Notes: a model not told the origin generated them from the sequence alone. A stretch of DNA of 39,380 nt from Acidobacteria bacterium RBG_13_68_16 (GCA_001766905.1 MEKI01000160.1:9097-48476); one strand, 5' to 3'. Numbered from the stretch's first letter, positions 24,014 to 32,932 are shown. Made by a program: numbers and translations.

Positions 24014-24961
24014 ATGGCGAAGAAGATCATCGCGGTGGTTGGTGCAACCGGCGCTCAGGGCGGCGGCCTGGTCCGCGCAATCCTGAGCGACAAGGGCGGC
24101 CCGTTCGCGGCACGCGCAATCACGAGGGACATCAACTCCGACAAGGCGAGGGACCTGACGAGGCTGGGCGCCGAGGTCGTCGCAGCCGATGTGGACGACG
24201 CCGAGAGCCTGAAGAAAGCGTTCAAAGGGGCGTACGGGGCGTACTGCGTCACGTTTTTCTGGGCGCACCTCTCCGCCGAAAGAGAAAAGGCCAACGCTCG
24301 CGCAATGGCGGAAGCGGCGAAGCACGCCGGTATTCAACACGCGATCTGGTCCACATTCGAAGACACGCGCAAGTCGATCCCGTTGAGCGACACCCGCATG
24401 CCCACGCTGCAGGGCAAGTACAAGGTCGCACACTTCGACGGCAAGGCCGAGGCGGACCACTACTTCACCGACCTGGGTGTACCGACGACCTTCCTGCTGA
24501 CATCTTTCTACTGGGAGAACCTGATCTACTTCGGCGCGGGCCCCAAGAGGGGGCCGGACGGGAAGCTGGCGATCACGCTTCCGATGGGCGACAAGAAGCT
24601 CGCCTCGATGGCTGCAGAGGACATCGGCAAGTGCGCCTATGGGATCTTCAAGAAGGGCCATGAGTTCATCGGCAAGACCGTCGGGATCGCCGGCGAGCAC
24701 CTCACCGGCGCGCAAATGGCGGCCGCCCTCACCAAGGCGCTAGGCCGGGAGGTGCGCTACAACGACGTTTCGCCCGACGTGTACCGCAGCTTCGGTTTCC
24801 CAGGTGCCGAGGATATGGGCAACATGTTCCAGTTCAAGCGCGACTTCCAGGGGCTCTACAACGGGGCGCGCGACATCGCCTTTTCCCGATCCCTCAACCC
24901 TTCACTGCAGACGTTCGACGATTGGCTCGCCAAGAACAAGGGGCGCATCCCGCTCGAGTAG
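24014..24961 (+). CDS. NmrA-like NAD(P)-binding protein
   Basis: 315-residue atypical short-chain dehydrogenase of the NmrA/HSCARG group, proteins that bind NADP and act as redox sensors or reductases. The Rossmann motif is Val-Gly-Ala-Thr-Gly-Ala-Gln-Gly-Gly near residue 8. Ala-Asp-Val-Asp-Asp follows where SDRs bind the adenine, and Trp-Ser-Thr-Phe-Glu-Asp occupies the catalytic-strand region without the usual Tyr-x-x-x-Lys, as in NmrA. ATG 24014 follows GAGGAGG. The cupin gene downstream (75 nt) may be co-transcribed. The ligand is unknown. Confidence 0.82.
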   Translation: MAKKIIAVVGATGAQGGGLVRAILSDKGGPFAARAITRDINSDKARDLTRLGAEVVAADVDDAESLKKAFKGAYGAYCVTFFWAHLSAEREKANARAMAEAAKHAGIQHAIWSTFEDTRKSIPLSDTRMPTLQGKYKVAHFDGKAEADHYFTDLGVPTTFLLTSFYWENLIYFGAGPKRGPDGKLAITLPMGDKKLASMAAEDIGKCAYGIFKKGHEFIGKTVGIAGEHLTGAQMAAALTKALGREVRYNDVSPDVYRSFGFPGAEDMGNMFQFKRDFQGLYNGARDIAFSRSLNPSLQTFDDWLAKNKGRIPLE

Positions 24962-25035
24962 CCTTACACGCAGACGGAAACGAATCCTTGGTGGAAGCCC
25001 GTGTGGTGGCGGGCCGCAGCGAGAGGTGGCAGGCG

Positions 25036-25407
25036 ATGAGCAAGGTCGTCAACATCGAGCACTGTTTCGGGAGGTTCAACGACACCTTTTCTCCGAAGAT
25101 CGTCGGGGAGCTGAACGGCCAGCACGTCAAGCTTGCGCGGTTGGAGGGGGACAAGGTCCCGTGGCACACGCACGACAACGAGGACGAACTGTTCCTCGTG
25201 ATCGAGGGCGTCCTTGACGTCTTGGAGCGAGATGGAGCGGTGACGCTGCATCCCGGCGAGTTCACCGTCGTTGCGCGGCGTCGGGAGCATCGGGTGGTTC
25301 CCCACGGCCACGTCAAGCTGATCCTGTTCGAGCCGGCCGGGATCGCGCACACGGGGAAAGTCCGAGCTGAGATCACCAAGGATTACTACGACCGCCTCGA
25401 TACCTGA
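25036..25407 (+). CDS. Single-domain cupin protein
   Basis: 123-residue cupin. The metal-binding motif is His-Thr-His-Asp-Asn-Glu-Asp-Glu-Leu-Phe near residue 44, with a second motif Pro-Gly-Glu-Phe-x-x-Val-x-Arg-x-x-x-His near 73. Small stand-alone cupins like this bind a metal, but the reaction is seldom known. ATG 25036 is preferred over an upstream start that would overlap the NmrA-like gene. It is convergent with the phosphoesterase at 25410, with only 2 nt between stops. Confidence 0.78.
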   Translation: MSKVVNIEHCFGRFNDTFSPKIVGELNGQHVKLARLEGDKVPWHTHDNEDELFLVIEGVLDVLERDGAVTLHPGEFTVVARRREHRVVPHGHVKLILFEPAGIAHTGKVRAEITKDYYDRLDT

Positions 25408-25409
25408 CC

Positions 25410-26267
25410 CTAGGCTCCGGCCAGCGGTCCGCACCGCAAGGTGATCAGATCGACCTCTGGAGGCACTCCGAAACGGAGCGGCACTGCACCGACGCCGATC
25501 CCCCTCGAGACGTAGAGCAGTTGCCCGGCCTTCTGGTAGGCACCCGCGATGTAGGGGGTGGAGAGGCGCACGAGGTTGAGCCCGCGCGACGGCACCGCAA
25601 TCTGCCCACCATGGGTGTGGCCGGCAAGCGTGATGTTGGCTCCTGCGGCACGTCCAGCGCGCCAGCCGTTGGGCTGGTGGCAGAGGAGGATCCGGAACTC
25701 GGCCTCGCCCCGGTGGGCAGCGGCGAAATCGGGTCCCCAGCCGGGGACCGCGTCGAGGTCGTCGACCCCGGCGAGCAGAATGCACGAGGCGCCTCGCTCC
25801 AGTGTCGCGGACTGGTTGACCAGCGGCATCACGCCCACCGCCTCCATGGCGGCCACGGCTAGCCGGGGACCGGCGAGGTGGTCGTGGTTTCCGAGGATTC
25901 CGAACGCCCCAAGGGGCGCTTCGATCCCTGCGAAGCCGTGAACGAAGAAATCGGCGTCCACCTGACGCCGGTCGAGCTGATCGCCCGTGAACACGACCAG
26001 GTCGGGCGAGAGCGCCTCGACCAGGGAACGCACCCGAGCCAGGCGCTCCGGGGGCATGAACACCCCGGCGTGCACGTCGGCGACCTGGGCGATGCGCAGC
26101 CCGTCGAAGGCGCTCGGGAGGCGAGGGTGCACGAGAGTGACGCGCCGAACCATAGGCAGATCGGTGGCCTCGACCCAGCCCGAGCGCGCGAGGATGCCGC
26201 CGGCCACGAGCGCCATCGAGCCCTTCTTGAGCATGTTCCTGCGGGTAAGGTAGGTGACGGTCTTCAT
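25410..26267 (-). CDS. Calcineurin-like metallophosphoesterase with Tat-type leader
   Basis: 285-residue phosphoesterase. The N-terminus has Thr-Arg-Arg-Asn-Met-Leu-Lys followed by a hydrophobic segment, resembling a twin-arginine export signal or anchor. Metal motifs in order: Ala-Asp-Val-His, Thr-Gly-Asp-Gln-Leu-Asp, Gly-Asn-His-Asp and Gly-His-Thr-His-Gly-Gly-Gln. It belongs to the YkuE-like group, as does the membrane protein at 28915-30072. ATG 26267 keeps the Arg-Arg motif near the start; a GTG at 26300 is an alternative. The substrate is unknown; related enzymes remove lipid or nucleotide phosphates. Confidence 0.85.
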   Translation of the reverse strand: MKTVTYLTRRNMLKKGSMALVAGGILARSGWVEATDLPMVRRVTLVHPRLPSAFDGLRIAQVADVHAGVFMPPERLARVRSLVEALSPDLVVFTGDQLDRRQVDADFFVHGFAGIEAPLGAFGILGNHDHLAGPRLAVAAMEAVGVMPLVNQSATLERGASCILLAGVDDLDAVPGWGPDFAAAHRGEAEFRILLCHQPNGWRAGRAAGANITLAGHTHGGQIAVPSRGLNLVRLSTPYIAGAYQKAGQLLYVSRGIGVGAVPLRFGVPPEVDLITLRCGPLAGA

Positions 26268-26453
26268 CCGGCGCCAGCAGCGCGCCGCGGAGAATAGCAC
26301 GAGGCGTCAAGCGCGCCGGTCTCGATGTGACAGAACCTCCTCAGGGGGAGGATGTTACGAGGCATGGCGGTTTCCGGCGGCGGGCAAAACGGACGAAGTG
26401 CGGAGCCGTCGATCAACGGAGCCTGAGAAGCAGTCCTTTGCTAGACTTCCTTC

Positions 26454-28079
26454 ATGCCGCGCAAGGGAAAGAGTGAATGGAGCGCGCCCCCGGTCCTGGC
26501 GCCCCGCGAGCCCGGCCAGCCGGGGGCGAGGGTCCGGATTGCCCAACCCATCGTTCGGCTCGGTCGTGATCCCGGATGTGACGTGGTCATCTCGGAGGCC
26601 ACGGTGTCGCGCCGGCACGCCGAGGTGAAGTGGGACGGCCACGAGCTGGTGGTGGAGGACCTGGGGTCATCGGGAGGAACCTTCGTCAACGACGTGAGGG
26701 TTCAGCACGCGGTCGTGCAACCCGGTGACGTCTTGCGCCTGGGCCCGCGAACGGAGTTCCAGGTCGGCACAGAGGTCGTGAGCACCCCGCTGGAGATCGC
26801 AGCCGAGAAGACGGGCGGCGAGGAAGGCGTCAAGCACCTGCAGATGCTGCTGGACGTGGCACGCGCGCTCAACGCCGCCACGGTGCTCGAGGAGGTTGTC
26901 CAGATCGTGCTGCAATCGGCCGTCCGGCTGGTGCGCGCGGACCGAGGCTGCGTGATCCTGATCGAGAACGACGGGTCCAGGCGGACGGTCGGTTGGCATC
27001 CACCGGACCTGGGCAAGACCGCGTGGGCGGAGCGCAGCTCGCTGTTCGAGAAGGCGATCAAGGAGCGTCACGTGGTGTCCGCCGGCCTCGAGCTCTCCCC
27101 CTCCACGACGATGGTGGCACGGGGAGCCGCGATGGCGGTTGCCGCGCCCCTCGTCGTGACCCGCCGGCCGATGGGGCGCGCCGAGGACGCGTCCTTCGTG
27201 GCTTCGGTGGACGTCATCGGCGGCATTGTGGTGGAGAGGGCGCAGGCCGGGAAGCCTTTTGGACGTGAGGATCTGGCCGTCCTCGAGTCCGTCACCGCCG
27301 AGGCCGCCATCGCCATCGACAGCGCGAGGCTGTACCGCGAAGCACGCGAGAAGGCCAAGATCGACTACGAGATGTCCCTTGCCCGGACGATCCAGATCGC
27401 GCTGCAGCTCACACCACCGGACACGCCGTTCGGTGACGTCTTCGCCTTTTCGCAGCCAGCGCGCAGCGTCGGAGGCGACCTCTACCACGGCATCCTGCGC
27501 GACGACGGCGCCTTGGCGGTGGCACTCGGGGACGTCTCGGGCAAGGGGGTCGGGGCGGCGCTGATCATGGCAATGGCTCAAGGCCTCATCGGCCTCCTGC
27601 ACGAGCTTGGCCAGCCCATCGAAGCGCTGATGCCCGCGCTCAACCGCAGCCTCCTCAAGCACAACCCGGGAAACCGGTTTCTCACCCTCGCCCTCGGCTT
27701 GCTGCGAAGCGACGGGAGCCTGAGCCTCACGAACGCCGGCCACTGCCCGCTGGCAGTTCTGCGAGCCAGCGGCTCGGTGGAGCTCGTGCCGCCCCAGGGA
27801 CCAATCCTCGGCCTGCTGCCGATGGCCAAGTGGGCGGTCGCCGAGGTGAAGCTGTCGGCCGGTGACTCGATTGTCTTCTACAGCGATGGCATCTCCGAGT
27901 CGTTCTCGCCGGAGAGCGAGGAGTTCGGCGTGGATGGTGTTCAGCGCACGCTGGCCGGGCTTGGGGGCAGGGACGCCGAGGTTGTCGGGCGGGCGCTCCT
28001 CGACGCCGCGGCCAAGCACCGTGCCGGTCGTGAGGCCGACGACGACGTCACCCTGCTGGTGCTCCGCTATCGCGGCTGA
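26454..28079 (+). CDS. FHA-GAF-PP2C (SpoIIE/RsbU-type) phosphatase
   Basis: 541-residue signalling protein. An FHA domain at about 25-100 (Gly-Arg-Asp-Pro-Gly-Cys-Asp, Ser-Arg-Arg-His-Ala, Gly-Ser-Ser-Gly-Gly-Thr-Phe-Val-Asn) would bind phosphothreonine. A GAF domain follows at about 125-290, then a SpoIIE-type serine phosphatase at about 315-541 with Gly-Gly-Asp-Leu-Tyr, Gly-Asp-Val-Ser-Gly-Lys-Gly, Thr-Asn-Ala-Gly-His, Asp-Gly-Ile-Ser-Glu and Asp-Asp-Val-Thr-Leu. The metal-binding aspartates are intact, so it should be active. Such proteins usually dephosphorylate an anti-anti-sigma factor; none is encoded nearby. The stop lies inside a long hairpin (28074-28113). Confidence 0.9.
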   Translation: MPRKGKSEWSAPPVLAPREPGQPGARVRIAQPIVRLGRDPGCDVVISEATVSRRHAEVKWDGHELVVEDLGSSGGTFVNDVRVQHAVVQPGDVLRLGPRTEFQVGTEVVSTPLEIAAEKTGGEEGVKHLQMLLDVARALNAATVLEEVVQIVLQSAVRLVRADRGCVILIENDGSRRTVGWHPPDLGKTAWAERSSLFEKAIKERHVVSAGLELSPSTTMVARGAAMAVAAPLVVTRRPMGRAEDASFVASVDVIGGIVVERAQAGKPFGREDLAVLESVTAEAAIAIDSARLYREAREKAKIDYEMSLARTIQIALQLTPPDTPFGDVFAFSQPARSVGGDLYHGILRDDGALAVALGDVSGKGVGAALIMAMAQGLIGLLHELGQPIEALMPALNRSLLKHNPGNRFLTLALGLLRSDGSLSLTNAGHCPLAVLRASGSVELVPPQGPILGLLPMAKWAVAEVKLSAGDSIVFYSDGISESFSPESEEFGVDGVQRTLAGLGGRDAEVVGRALLDAAAKHRAGREADDDVTLLVLRYRG

Positions 28080-28133
28080 CTGCGACCCGCAGTGGTGCGG
28101 GTCGCAGTCAGCCTGAGCGGAGCGAAGGGTCCC
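28074..28133 (+). repeat. Stop-codon hairpin plus GAGCGGAGCGA-type tail (repeat copy A)
   Basis: An 18-bp perfect inverted repeat (28074-28091 with 28096-28113, loop GTGG) includes the TGA of the phosphatase gene. It is followed by GAGCGGAGCGAAGGGTCCC (28115-28133). The tail matches 17 of 19 bases of the one at 36668-36686, which also follows a stop-codon hairpin with a different stem sequence. This looks like a dispersed intergenic repeat that may also end or stabilise transcripts. Confidence 0.7.
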
Positions 28134-28223
28134 ACCACGTTGGGTTGGCGTTTCGTGCGCCTCGCGCAACATCCAGGACACATGCAGACTCTGGCGATCA
28201 CGCAAAGATTATTGGGGAAGGGC

Positions 28224-28229
28224 TACAAT
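28224..28229 (+). promoter_or_regulatory. -10-like element before the thioredoxin-like gene
   Basis: TACAAT, 5 of 6 matches to TATAAT, 32 nt before ATG 28262. No good -35 is seen at the normal distance. Confidence 0.3.
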
Positions 28230-28261
28230 CCGTGCGTCGCGCATTCGCGTCGGGGGGCCCG

Positions 28262-28744
28262 ATGCACCGCTTCGCACTTGTCCTTGGTGCGCTTGTGCTG
28301 GTGGCAGGGATCGCCGTGGCGGCGAGCGCCCCGGGTCCCGCGCCGTACGATCCATCCCTGGACGGATGGACGCAACTGCAGACGGCGGGCCGGAAGGCCG
28401 TCGCAGAGAACAGGCGGGTTCTGGTTATCGTCGGTGGCAACTGGTGCAAGTGGTGTCGGGCGCTTGGCCGCCTCATGGCCGGAGACGCCGCGCTGGAGGC
28501 CAAGTTCGGGCGGTACGACGTCGTGCACCTGAACTACTCCAAGGAGAACAAGAACCCCGAGGCGATGGCCCACCTTGGCAACCCCGATAAGTTGGGCTTC
28601 CCTTCGCTGCTGGTGCTCTCACCGCAGCTCAAGGTTCTGCACACCCAATCCAGCGAGGTTTTCGAAACCGGGAACTCTGCCAAGCCGGGCCACGACCCCG
28701 CGAAGCTGTTGGGGTTCCTCAAGCGGTGGGACGGAACCAAATAG
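28262..28744 (+). CDS. Exported thioredoxin-like protein
   Basis: 160-residue thioredoxin-fold protein with an N-terminal signal peptide (hydrophobic core residues 4-20, Ala-Val-Ala-Ala-Ser cleavage region). The redox motif is Trp-Cys-Lys-Trp-Cys, in the CxxC position after the first strand. The cis-Pro is in Phe-Pro-Ser-Leu-Leu-Val. Probably acts outside the cytoplasm as a thiol reductase or cytochrome-maturation helper; the partner is unknown. The nearest ATG (28262) is chosen because it gives a normal signal peptide. Confidence 0.83.
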   Translation: MHRFALVLGALVLVAGIAVAASAPGPAPYDPSLDGWTQLQTAGRKAVAENRRVLVIVGGNWCKWCRALGRLMAGDAALEAKFGRYDVVHLNYSKENKNPEAMAHLGNPDKLGFPSLLVLSPQLKVLHTQSSEVFETGNSAKPGHDPAKLLGFLKRWDGTK

Positions 28745-28779
28745 CGCCGTCCTGCGGGGTCATCCGGGGGGCGATCTGC

Positions 28780-28868
28780 TCAGCTTGTGGCGGTCCGGAG
28801 CGTAATCCTCACGATCTCGCAGGGGAGCCAGAGCCGCATGCGCGGGGCCCAGGTGCCGGTGCCGCGGC
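28780..28868 (-). pseudogene. Remnant of a metallophosphoesterase gene (C-terminal fragment)
   Basis: On the minus strand this reads Arg-Gly-Thr-Gly-Thr-Trp-Ala-Pro-Arg-Met-Arg-Leu-Trp-Leu-Pro-Cys-Glu-Ile-Val-Arg and ends at TGA 28782-28780. It nearly repeats the C-terminus of the intact phosphoesterase just upstream on that strand. At DNA level 28801-28866 aligns without gaps to 28966-29031 (offset 165 bp, about 85% by eye). No start or other motifs remain, so this is probably a leftover of a tandem duplication. Confidence 0.75.
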
Positions 28869-28914
28869 CGGGCGAGTTCCGCCTCCGGCGGAACGAGCGG
28901 GGGGCACGGGGGGT

Positions 28915-30072
28915 CTAGAGCGGCCGGTCGGGTGGGGGAGCGGACGCGGGACCCCCCGCACGTAGAGTTATGCGCACGATCTCGCTGGGCAGCCAAAGGC
29001 GCATGCGCGGTCCCCAGGTGCCGGTGCCGCGACAAACGATCACGGACATCCCACCGACCTCGTAGCGCCCGCCGAGCAACGGGTAGGCGAACCGCACGAG
29101 GTAGCCGAACGGCCAGATCTGGCCGTCGTGGGTGTGGCCCGAGAGCATGAGACCGGCCCCGGACGTTGCGGCCGCGTCGGCCTTCAGGGGCGAATGCGAG
29201 AGCAGCACGGTTGCACCGGCCGGGCGACCCGCGAGCGCCTTCTCGACCGGGTGGTCAACTTGGCCGAACTGGCGGCGCGCGGTGAGGTCGTCCACACCGG
29301 CCAGGACGAGACCGGGACCGGCCTCGGCCCAGCGGTCACGCAGAACGGTGTACCCCGCGTCCTCGAGGAGTTGCACGCTGCGGTCGATCCCGGCGTACCA
29401 CTCATGGTTGCCGGTGACCGCCCAAACCCCGAGCGGGGCGTGCAGGCCCTTGAGAACAGGCAGCAGCGGCGCGACTTCGTGGACGTTGCCATCCACGAGG
29501 TCGCCGTCCACGACCACCAGGTCCGGTTTCATCGCGTTGACGCGATCCACGAGGCGGGCCATCCAGCGCTCGCCGATGAGCGTGCCGAGGTGAATGTCCG
29601 AGATCTCGACCAGCACGGTACCGTCTCGCTCGGCCGGCAACCCGGCAAGGCGGACCTCGTAGTCGCACACCACCGGCCCTCGAAGCCCCTGCACCAGCGC
29701 GACAACCGACAGCACCAGAGCGCCAGCGACCGCCCAGCCCCTCAGTGCCGACCCGGTGCCGCGCAAAAGCAAGCCACCCGCCGTTACCACGTCCACGGCC
29801 AGCAGGGCGGCGAAGAGGAGGAACAGCACTCCCATCCAGGTCGTGCCTGTGTACTCCAAGGGGCGAGCGACCGGGCTCAGCCTCCAGTGGTAGAGGAAAC
29901 GAGAGAGGGGATAGCTCATCCAGAGGAACACCGCGGCCACCACGAGCACCCTGTGCGCAAACGGCGTGTTCACCGCCGGCAAGCGCCATACCCGCCACAG
30001 CACGTAGGCGTGGACTGACGTCCACACGCTCAGGACGGTGATCACGAACACGGCCATCCTCCATGCGCTCAC
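28915..30072 (-). CDS. Membrane-anchored calcineurin-like metallophosphoesterase
   Basis: 385-residue protein with about four N-terminal membrane helices (residues 1-145), then a phosphoesterase domain: Ile-Ser-Asp-Ile-His, Val-Asp-Gly-Asp-Leu-Val-Asp-Gly, Thr-Gly-Asn-His-Glu-Trp, Leu-Ser-His-Ser-Pro and Ser-Gly-His-Thr-His-Asp-Gly-Gln. All metal ligands are present. It resembles YkuE/YaeI-type enzymes with an extra membrane module. GTG 30072 gives the longest form; ATG 30057 is possible, although GGAGG abuts it. The substrate is unknown. The remnant beyond its 3' end suggests it was once duplicated. Confidence 0.87.
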   Translation of the reverse strand: MSAWRMAVFVITVLSVWTSVHAYVLWRVWRLPAVNTPFAHRVLVVAAVFLWMSYPLSRFLYHWRLSPVARPLEYTGTTWMGVLFLLFAALLAVDVVTAGGLLLRGTGSALRGWAVAGALVLSVVALVQGLRGPVVCDYEVRLAGLPAERDGTVLVEISDIHLGTLIGERWMARLVDRVNAMKPDLVVVDGDLVDGNVHEVAPLLPVLKGLHAPLGVWAVTGNHEWYAGIDRSVQLLEDAGYTVLRDRWAEAGPGLVLAGVDDLTARRQFGQVDHPVEKALAGRPAGATVLLSHSPLKADAAATSGAGLMLSGHTHDGQIWPFGYLVRFAYPLLGGRYEVGGMSVIVCRGTGTWGPRMRLWLPSEIVRITLRAGGPASAPPPDRPL

Positions 30073-30179
30073 GCGCCAATGCTACTCGATCCTTTGTCCT
30101 TGCGTGATCCGCGGGGAATCGCGGCACCCTTTTCCGTGTACGATACCGGACGGCCCGCGGCTGCGGGCGGGAGGACGCC

Positions 30180-32228
30180 ATGTTTCGGTTGCTATCCCTG
30201 ACTGTTTTCCTTGGGCTACTCGCGGGAACGGTGCACGCGGCGGAGACGCACCCGTTCTCGGTTCACGACATGCTTGCCATGGACCGAATTTCAGATCCGC
30301 GGGTCTCGCCCGACGGCAAGGTTGTAGCGTTCTCTGTGAGCGTCACCGATCTCGAGAAGAACAAGCGGCGCAGCGACCTTTACCTGGCCGCCCTGGACGG
30401 TTCCTGGGTGCGCCGCCTGACCGCCCACGACGCCAGCGACACACTGCCACGCTGGAGTCGCGACGGAAAGAGCGTCTACTTCGTGTCCACGCGCTCCGGA
30501 TCGTCCCAGGTCTGGCGCATTCCCGTTGACGGCGGCGAGGCGGAGCAGGTGACGAGCCTGCCGCTCGACGTGGACGCCCTTGAGGTCGCACCCGCCGGTG
30601 ACTTCCTGGTGTTCTCGATGGCGGTCTTTCCCGGCAGGGCCCCCGAGCAGACCAAAGAAGCCCTCGACGAGAAGGAGAAGACGAAGGCGTCGGGCATGGT
30701 TTTCGACCGGCTGCTCGTGCGCCACTGGGACACGTGGGAAAACGGCACGCGCAACCACCTCTTTGTGTATCCGTTGCCGTCCGGCCCCGCCCGTGACCTG
30801 ATGCTTCCGATGGACGCAGACTGCCCGAGCAAACCGTTCGGCGACAGCAACGACTACTCGATATCCCCCGACGGGAAGACGGTTGTGTTCTCGGCCAAGG
30901 ACGTGGGGCGCGAGGAGGCTTGGTCCACGAACTTCGACCTCTTCGCGGGGCCTACCGACGGTTCCGTGCCGCCCCGCAAGTTGACCACCAGCCCTGCCAC
31001 CGACAGCGCACCCAGGTTCTCCCCGTTTGGGAAGACCCTGGCCTATCTGGCGATGAGCCGTGCCGGGTACGAGGCGGACCGCTACGAGATCGTGTTGCGC
31101 GACGTGGCCACCGGCGTCGAGCGCAAAATCACGCTTCGCGCCGACGACTCCGCGCGCGGGGATCGGTCGCCGGGCGGTCTGGCGTGGTCGCCCGACGGCA
31201 AGGAGCTCTTCTGCGCGGCCGAGCACCTCGGGCAGAGCGCGATCTTCGCTGTGGACGCGGCCTCAGGTAAGGCGCACATCGTGGTGGGCGAGGGGACGTG
31301 CACCGAGCCGCAGGCGTACGGCGGCAGGGTCCTCTACGGGATGAACTCGCTGCTCGGCCCCGCCGAGCTGTACACGGTTGCACGGGACGGCCGCGACGTG
31401 AGGCGCCTGACGCACCTCAACGATGCCAAAGTCGCGGCGACCCGCCTTGGCAAGCCGGAGCGGTTCTCCTTCAAGGGGGCCAAGGGCGACACGGTGTACG
31501 GCTACATCATCCACCCGGTTGACTTCGACTCGGCGAAAAAGTACCCGGTGGCGTTTCTGATCCACGGTGGCCCTCAGGGCAGTTTCGGCAACGATTTCCA
31601 CTATCGCTGGAACCCGCAGGTCTATGCGGGCGCGGGATACTCCGTGGTGATGGTGGACTTTCACGGCTCCACCGGCTACGGACAGGCGTTCACCGACGCC
31701 ATCAACAACGACTGGGGCGGCTCACCGTTCGAGGACCTGATGAAGGGGCTCGACTTCGCCCTTGCGAGGTACCCTTTCATGGACAGGAACCGCGTGGGGG
31801 CACTCGGCGCCTCGTTCGGCGGGTACATGATCACGTGGATCGAGGGCCAGACCGACCGGTTCAAGTGTCTGGTCTGCCACGACGGAAACCTCGACGAACG
31901 CGTCGCCTACTTCGACACGGAGGAGCTCTGGTTCCCGGAGTGGGACCACCGCGGCCTGCCTTGGGTCGACTCCGAGAACTACGCCAAGCAGAACCCCATC
32001 GAGTTCGTGAAGAACTGGAAGACGCCCATGCTGGTGATCCATGGGATGAAGGACTTCCGCGTTGTCTACACGCAGGGGATCTCGACGTTCACCGCGCTGC
32101 AGCGGAAGGGTATCCCGTCGAAGCTGCTGGTGTTCCCGGATGAGAACCACTTCGTGCTCAAGCCGGCGAACTCGATCCAGTGGCACGAGACCGTGATCGG
32201 CTGGCTGGACCAGTGGCTGAAGAAGTAG
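30180..32228 (+). CDS. Secreted S9-family prolyl oligopeptidase-like peptidase (DPP5-like)
   Basis: 682-residue serine peptidase with a signal peptide (about residues 1-21, Val-His-Ala-Ala). Residues 30-400 form a beta-propeller with repeated Ser-Pro-Asp-Gly-Lys and Trp-Ser-x-Asp-Gly-Lys motifs. The alpha/beta-hydrolase domain follows, with S545 in Gly-Ala-Ser-Phe-Gly-Gly-Tyr-Met, D625 in Met-Lys-Asp-Phe-Arg-Val and H657 in Asp-Glu-Asn-His-Phe. Length and the His-Gly-Gly-Pro-Gln-Gly-Ser motif resemble bacterial dipeptidyl-peptidase 5. With the secreted M3 peptidase (19672) it suggests growth on peptides. A GC-rich hairpin follows the stop. Confidence 0.9.
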   Translation: MFRLLSLTVFLGLLAGTVHAAETHPFSVHDMLAMDRISDPRVSPDGKVVAFSVSVTDLEKNKRRSDLYLAALDGSWVRRLTAHDASDTLPRWSRDGKSVYFVSTRSGSSQVWRIPVDGGEAEQVTSLPLDVDALEVAPAGDFLVFSMAVFPGRAPEQTKEALDEKEKTKASGMVFDRLLVRHWDTWENGTRNHLFVYPLPSGPARDLMLPMDADCPSKPFGDSNDYSISPDGKTVVFSAKDVGREEAWSTNFDLFAGPTDGSVPPRKLTTSPATDSAPRFSPFGKTLAYLAMSRAGYEADRYEIVLRDVATGVERKITLRADDSARGDRSPGGLAWSPDGKELFCAAEHLGQSAIFAVDAASGKAHIVVGEGTCTEPQAYGGRVLYGMNSLLGPAELYTVARDGRDVRRLTHLNDAKVAATRLGKPERFSFKGAKGDTVYGYIIHPVDFDSAKKYPVAFLIHGGPQGSFGNDFHYRWNPQVYAGAGYSVVMVDFHGSTGYGQAFTDAINNDWGGSPFEDLMKGLDFALARYPFMDRNRVGALGASFGGYMITWIEGQTDRFKCLVCHDGNLDERVAYFDTEELWFPEWDHRGLPWVDSENYAKQNPIEFVKNWKTPMLVIHGMKDFRVVYTQGISTFTALQRKGIPSKLLVFPDENHFVLKPANSIQWHETVIGWLDQWLKK

Positions 32229-32248
32229 GCATGTGGCAAGAGGCAAGA

Positions 32249-32270
32249 GGGGGAGGGGAAGCCCTCCCCC
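32249..32270 (+). terminator. Hairpin after the S9 peptidase gene
   Basis: GGGGGAGGG (32249-32257) pairs with CCCTCCCCC (32262-32270) around GAAG. There is no T-tract (GAATTCTTCC follows), so it may be a weak terminator or mRNA-end stabiliser. Confidence 0.5.
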
Positions 32271-32394
32271 GAATTCTTCCTCCGGCTCAAAGGGCTGTGG
32301 CGGGCATCCTCAACCGTTACTCCTTGGGGGCCGGAGCCGACGGCGAGCACCCCGGAAAGGCCATCGCAAGGCAGGGCGGAGGCCGCAAGCGAGC

Positions 32395-32424
32395 TTGACA
32401 GAAGGTCGCTCCTCGCGGTAGGAT
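32395..32424 (+). promoter_or_regulatory. Promoter for the rplM ribosomal-protein operon
   Basis: Perfect TTGACA (32395-32400), 18-nt spacer, then TAGGAT (32419-32424). It lies 62 nt before the rplM start. The leader can fold CGCGAG/CTCGCG around 32436-32460. This is the best promoter match in the window. Confidence 0.7.
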
Positions 32425-32486
32425 CTCCCCCCTTCGCGAGTCGAGGTATGCCTCGCGGGGCTTTCGTCAAGCGAGCGGAGAGCGAG

Positions 32487-32921
32487 ATGAGGACGTACGT
32501 ACCGAAAAAGGGCGAAATCCGCCACGACTGGTTTGTCGTGGACGCAGCCGATGTCGTGCTGGGACGGCTTTCAACTGCCGTTGCCTCCCTGCTTCGTGGG
32601 AAGCGCAAGCCGACGTTTACGCCGGGAGTGGACACCGGCGACTTCGTGATCGTGGTCAACGCCGGCCGCGTCAAGCTGACCGGCAACAAGTGGGACGACA
32701 AGCGCTACTACCGCCACTCCGGTGACCCTGGCCATCTCAAGCAGGAGACCGCCCGGGAGCTGCGTGATAGGGCGCCGGAGCGCATCGTGCGCTACGCGGT
32801 CTGGGGCATGCTGCCGAAGAACCGCCTGGGCCGGGCGTTGCTCAAGAAACTCAAGGTGTATGCGGGTCCCGAGCACCCGCACCAGGCCCAGCAGCCCCAG
32901 GCCATGAAGGTCGAAGGGTAA
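32487..32921 (+). CDS. rplM: 50S ribosomal protein L13
   Basis: 144-residue ribosomal protein L13. Recognised by Trp-Phe-Val-Val-Asp-Ala-Ala-Asp...Leu-Gly-Arg-Leu-Ser-Thr, Gly-Asp-Phe-Val-Ile-Val-Val-Asn-Ala, [12 protein letters not shown] and [11 protein letters not shown]. ATG 32487 gives the standard N-terminus Met-Arg-Thr-Tyr-Val. First gene of an operon with rpsI and probably rpsB onwards. Confidence 0.97.
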   Translation: MRTYVPKKGEIRHDWFVVDAADVVLGRLSTAVASLLRGKRKPTFTPGVDTGDFVIVVNAGRVKLTGNKWDDKRYYRHSGDPGHLKQETARELRDRAPERIVRYAVWGMLPKNRLGRALLKKLKVYAGPEHPHQAQQPQAMKVEG

Positions 32922-32932
32922 GGAGAGGAACA

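Noticed and set aside
28869-28914. Short inverted repeat GTTCCGCC/GGCGGAAC (about 28875-28893) followed by GAGCGG as a third copy of the hairpin-tail repeat
   Set aside because: The tail matches for only six bases before diverging and the stem does not overlap a stop codon, so the resemblance may be chance.
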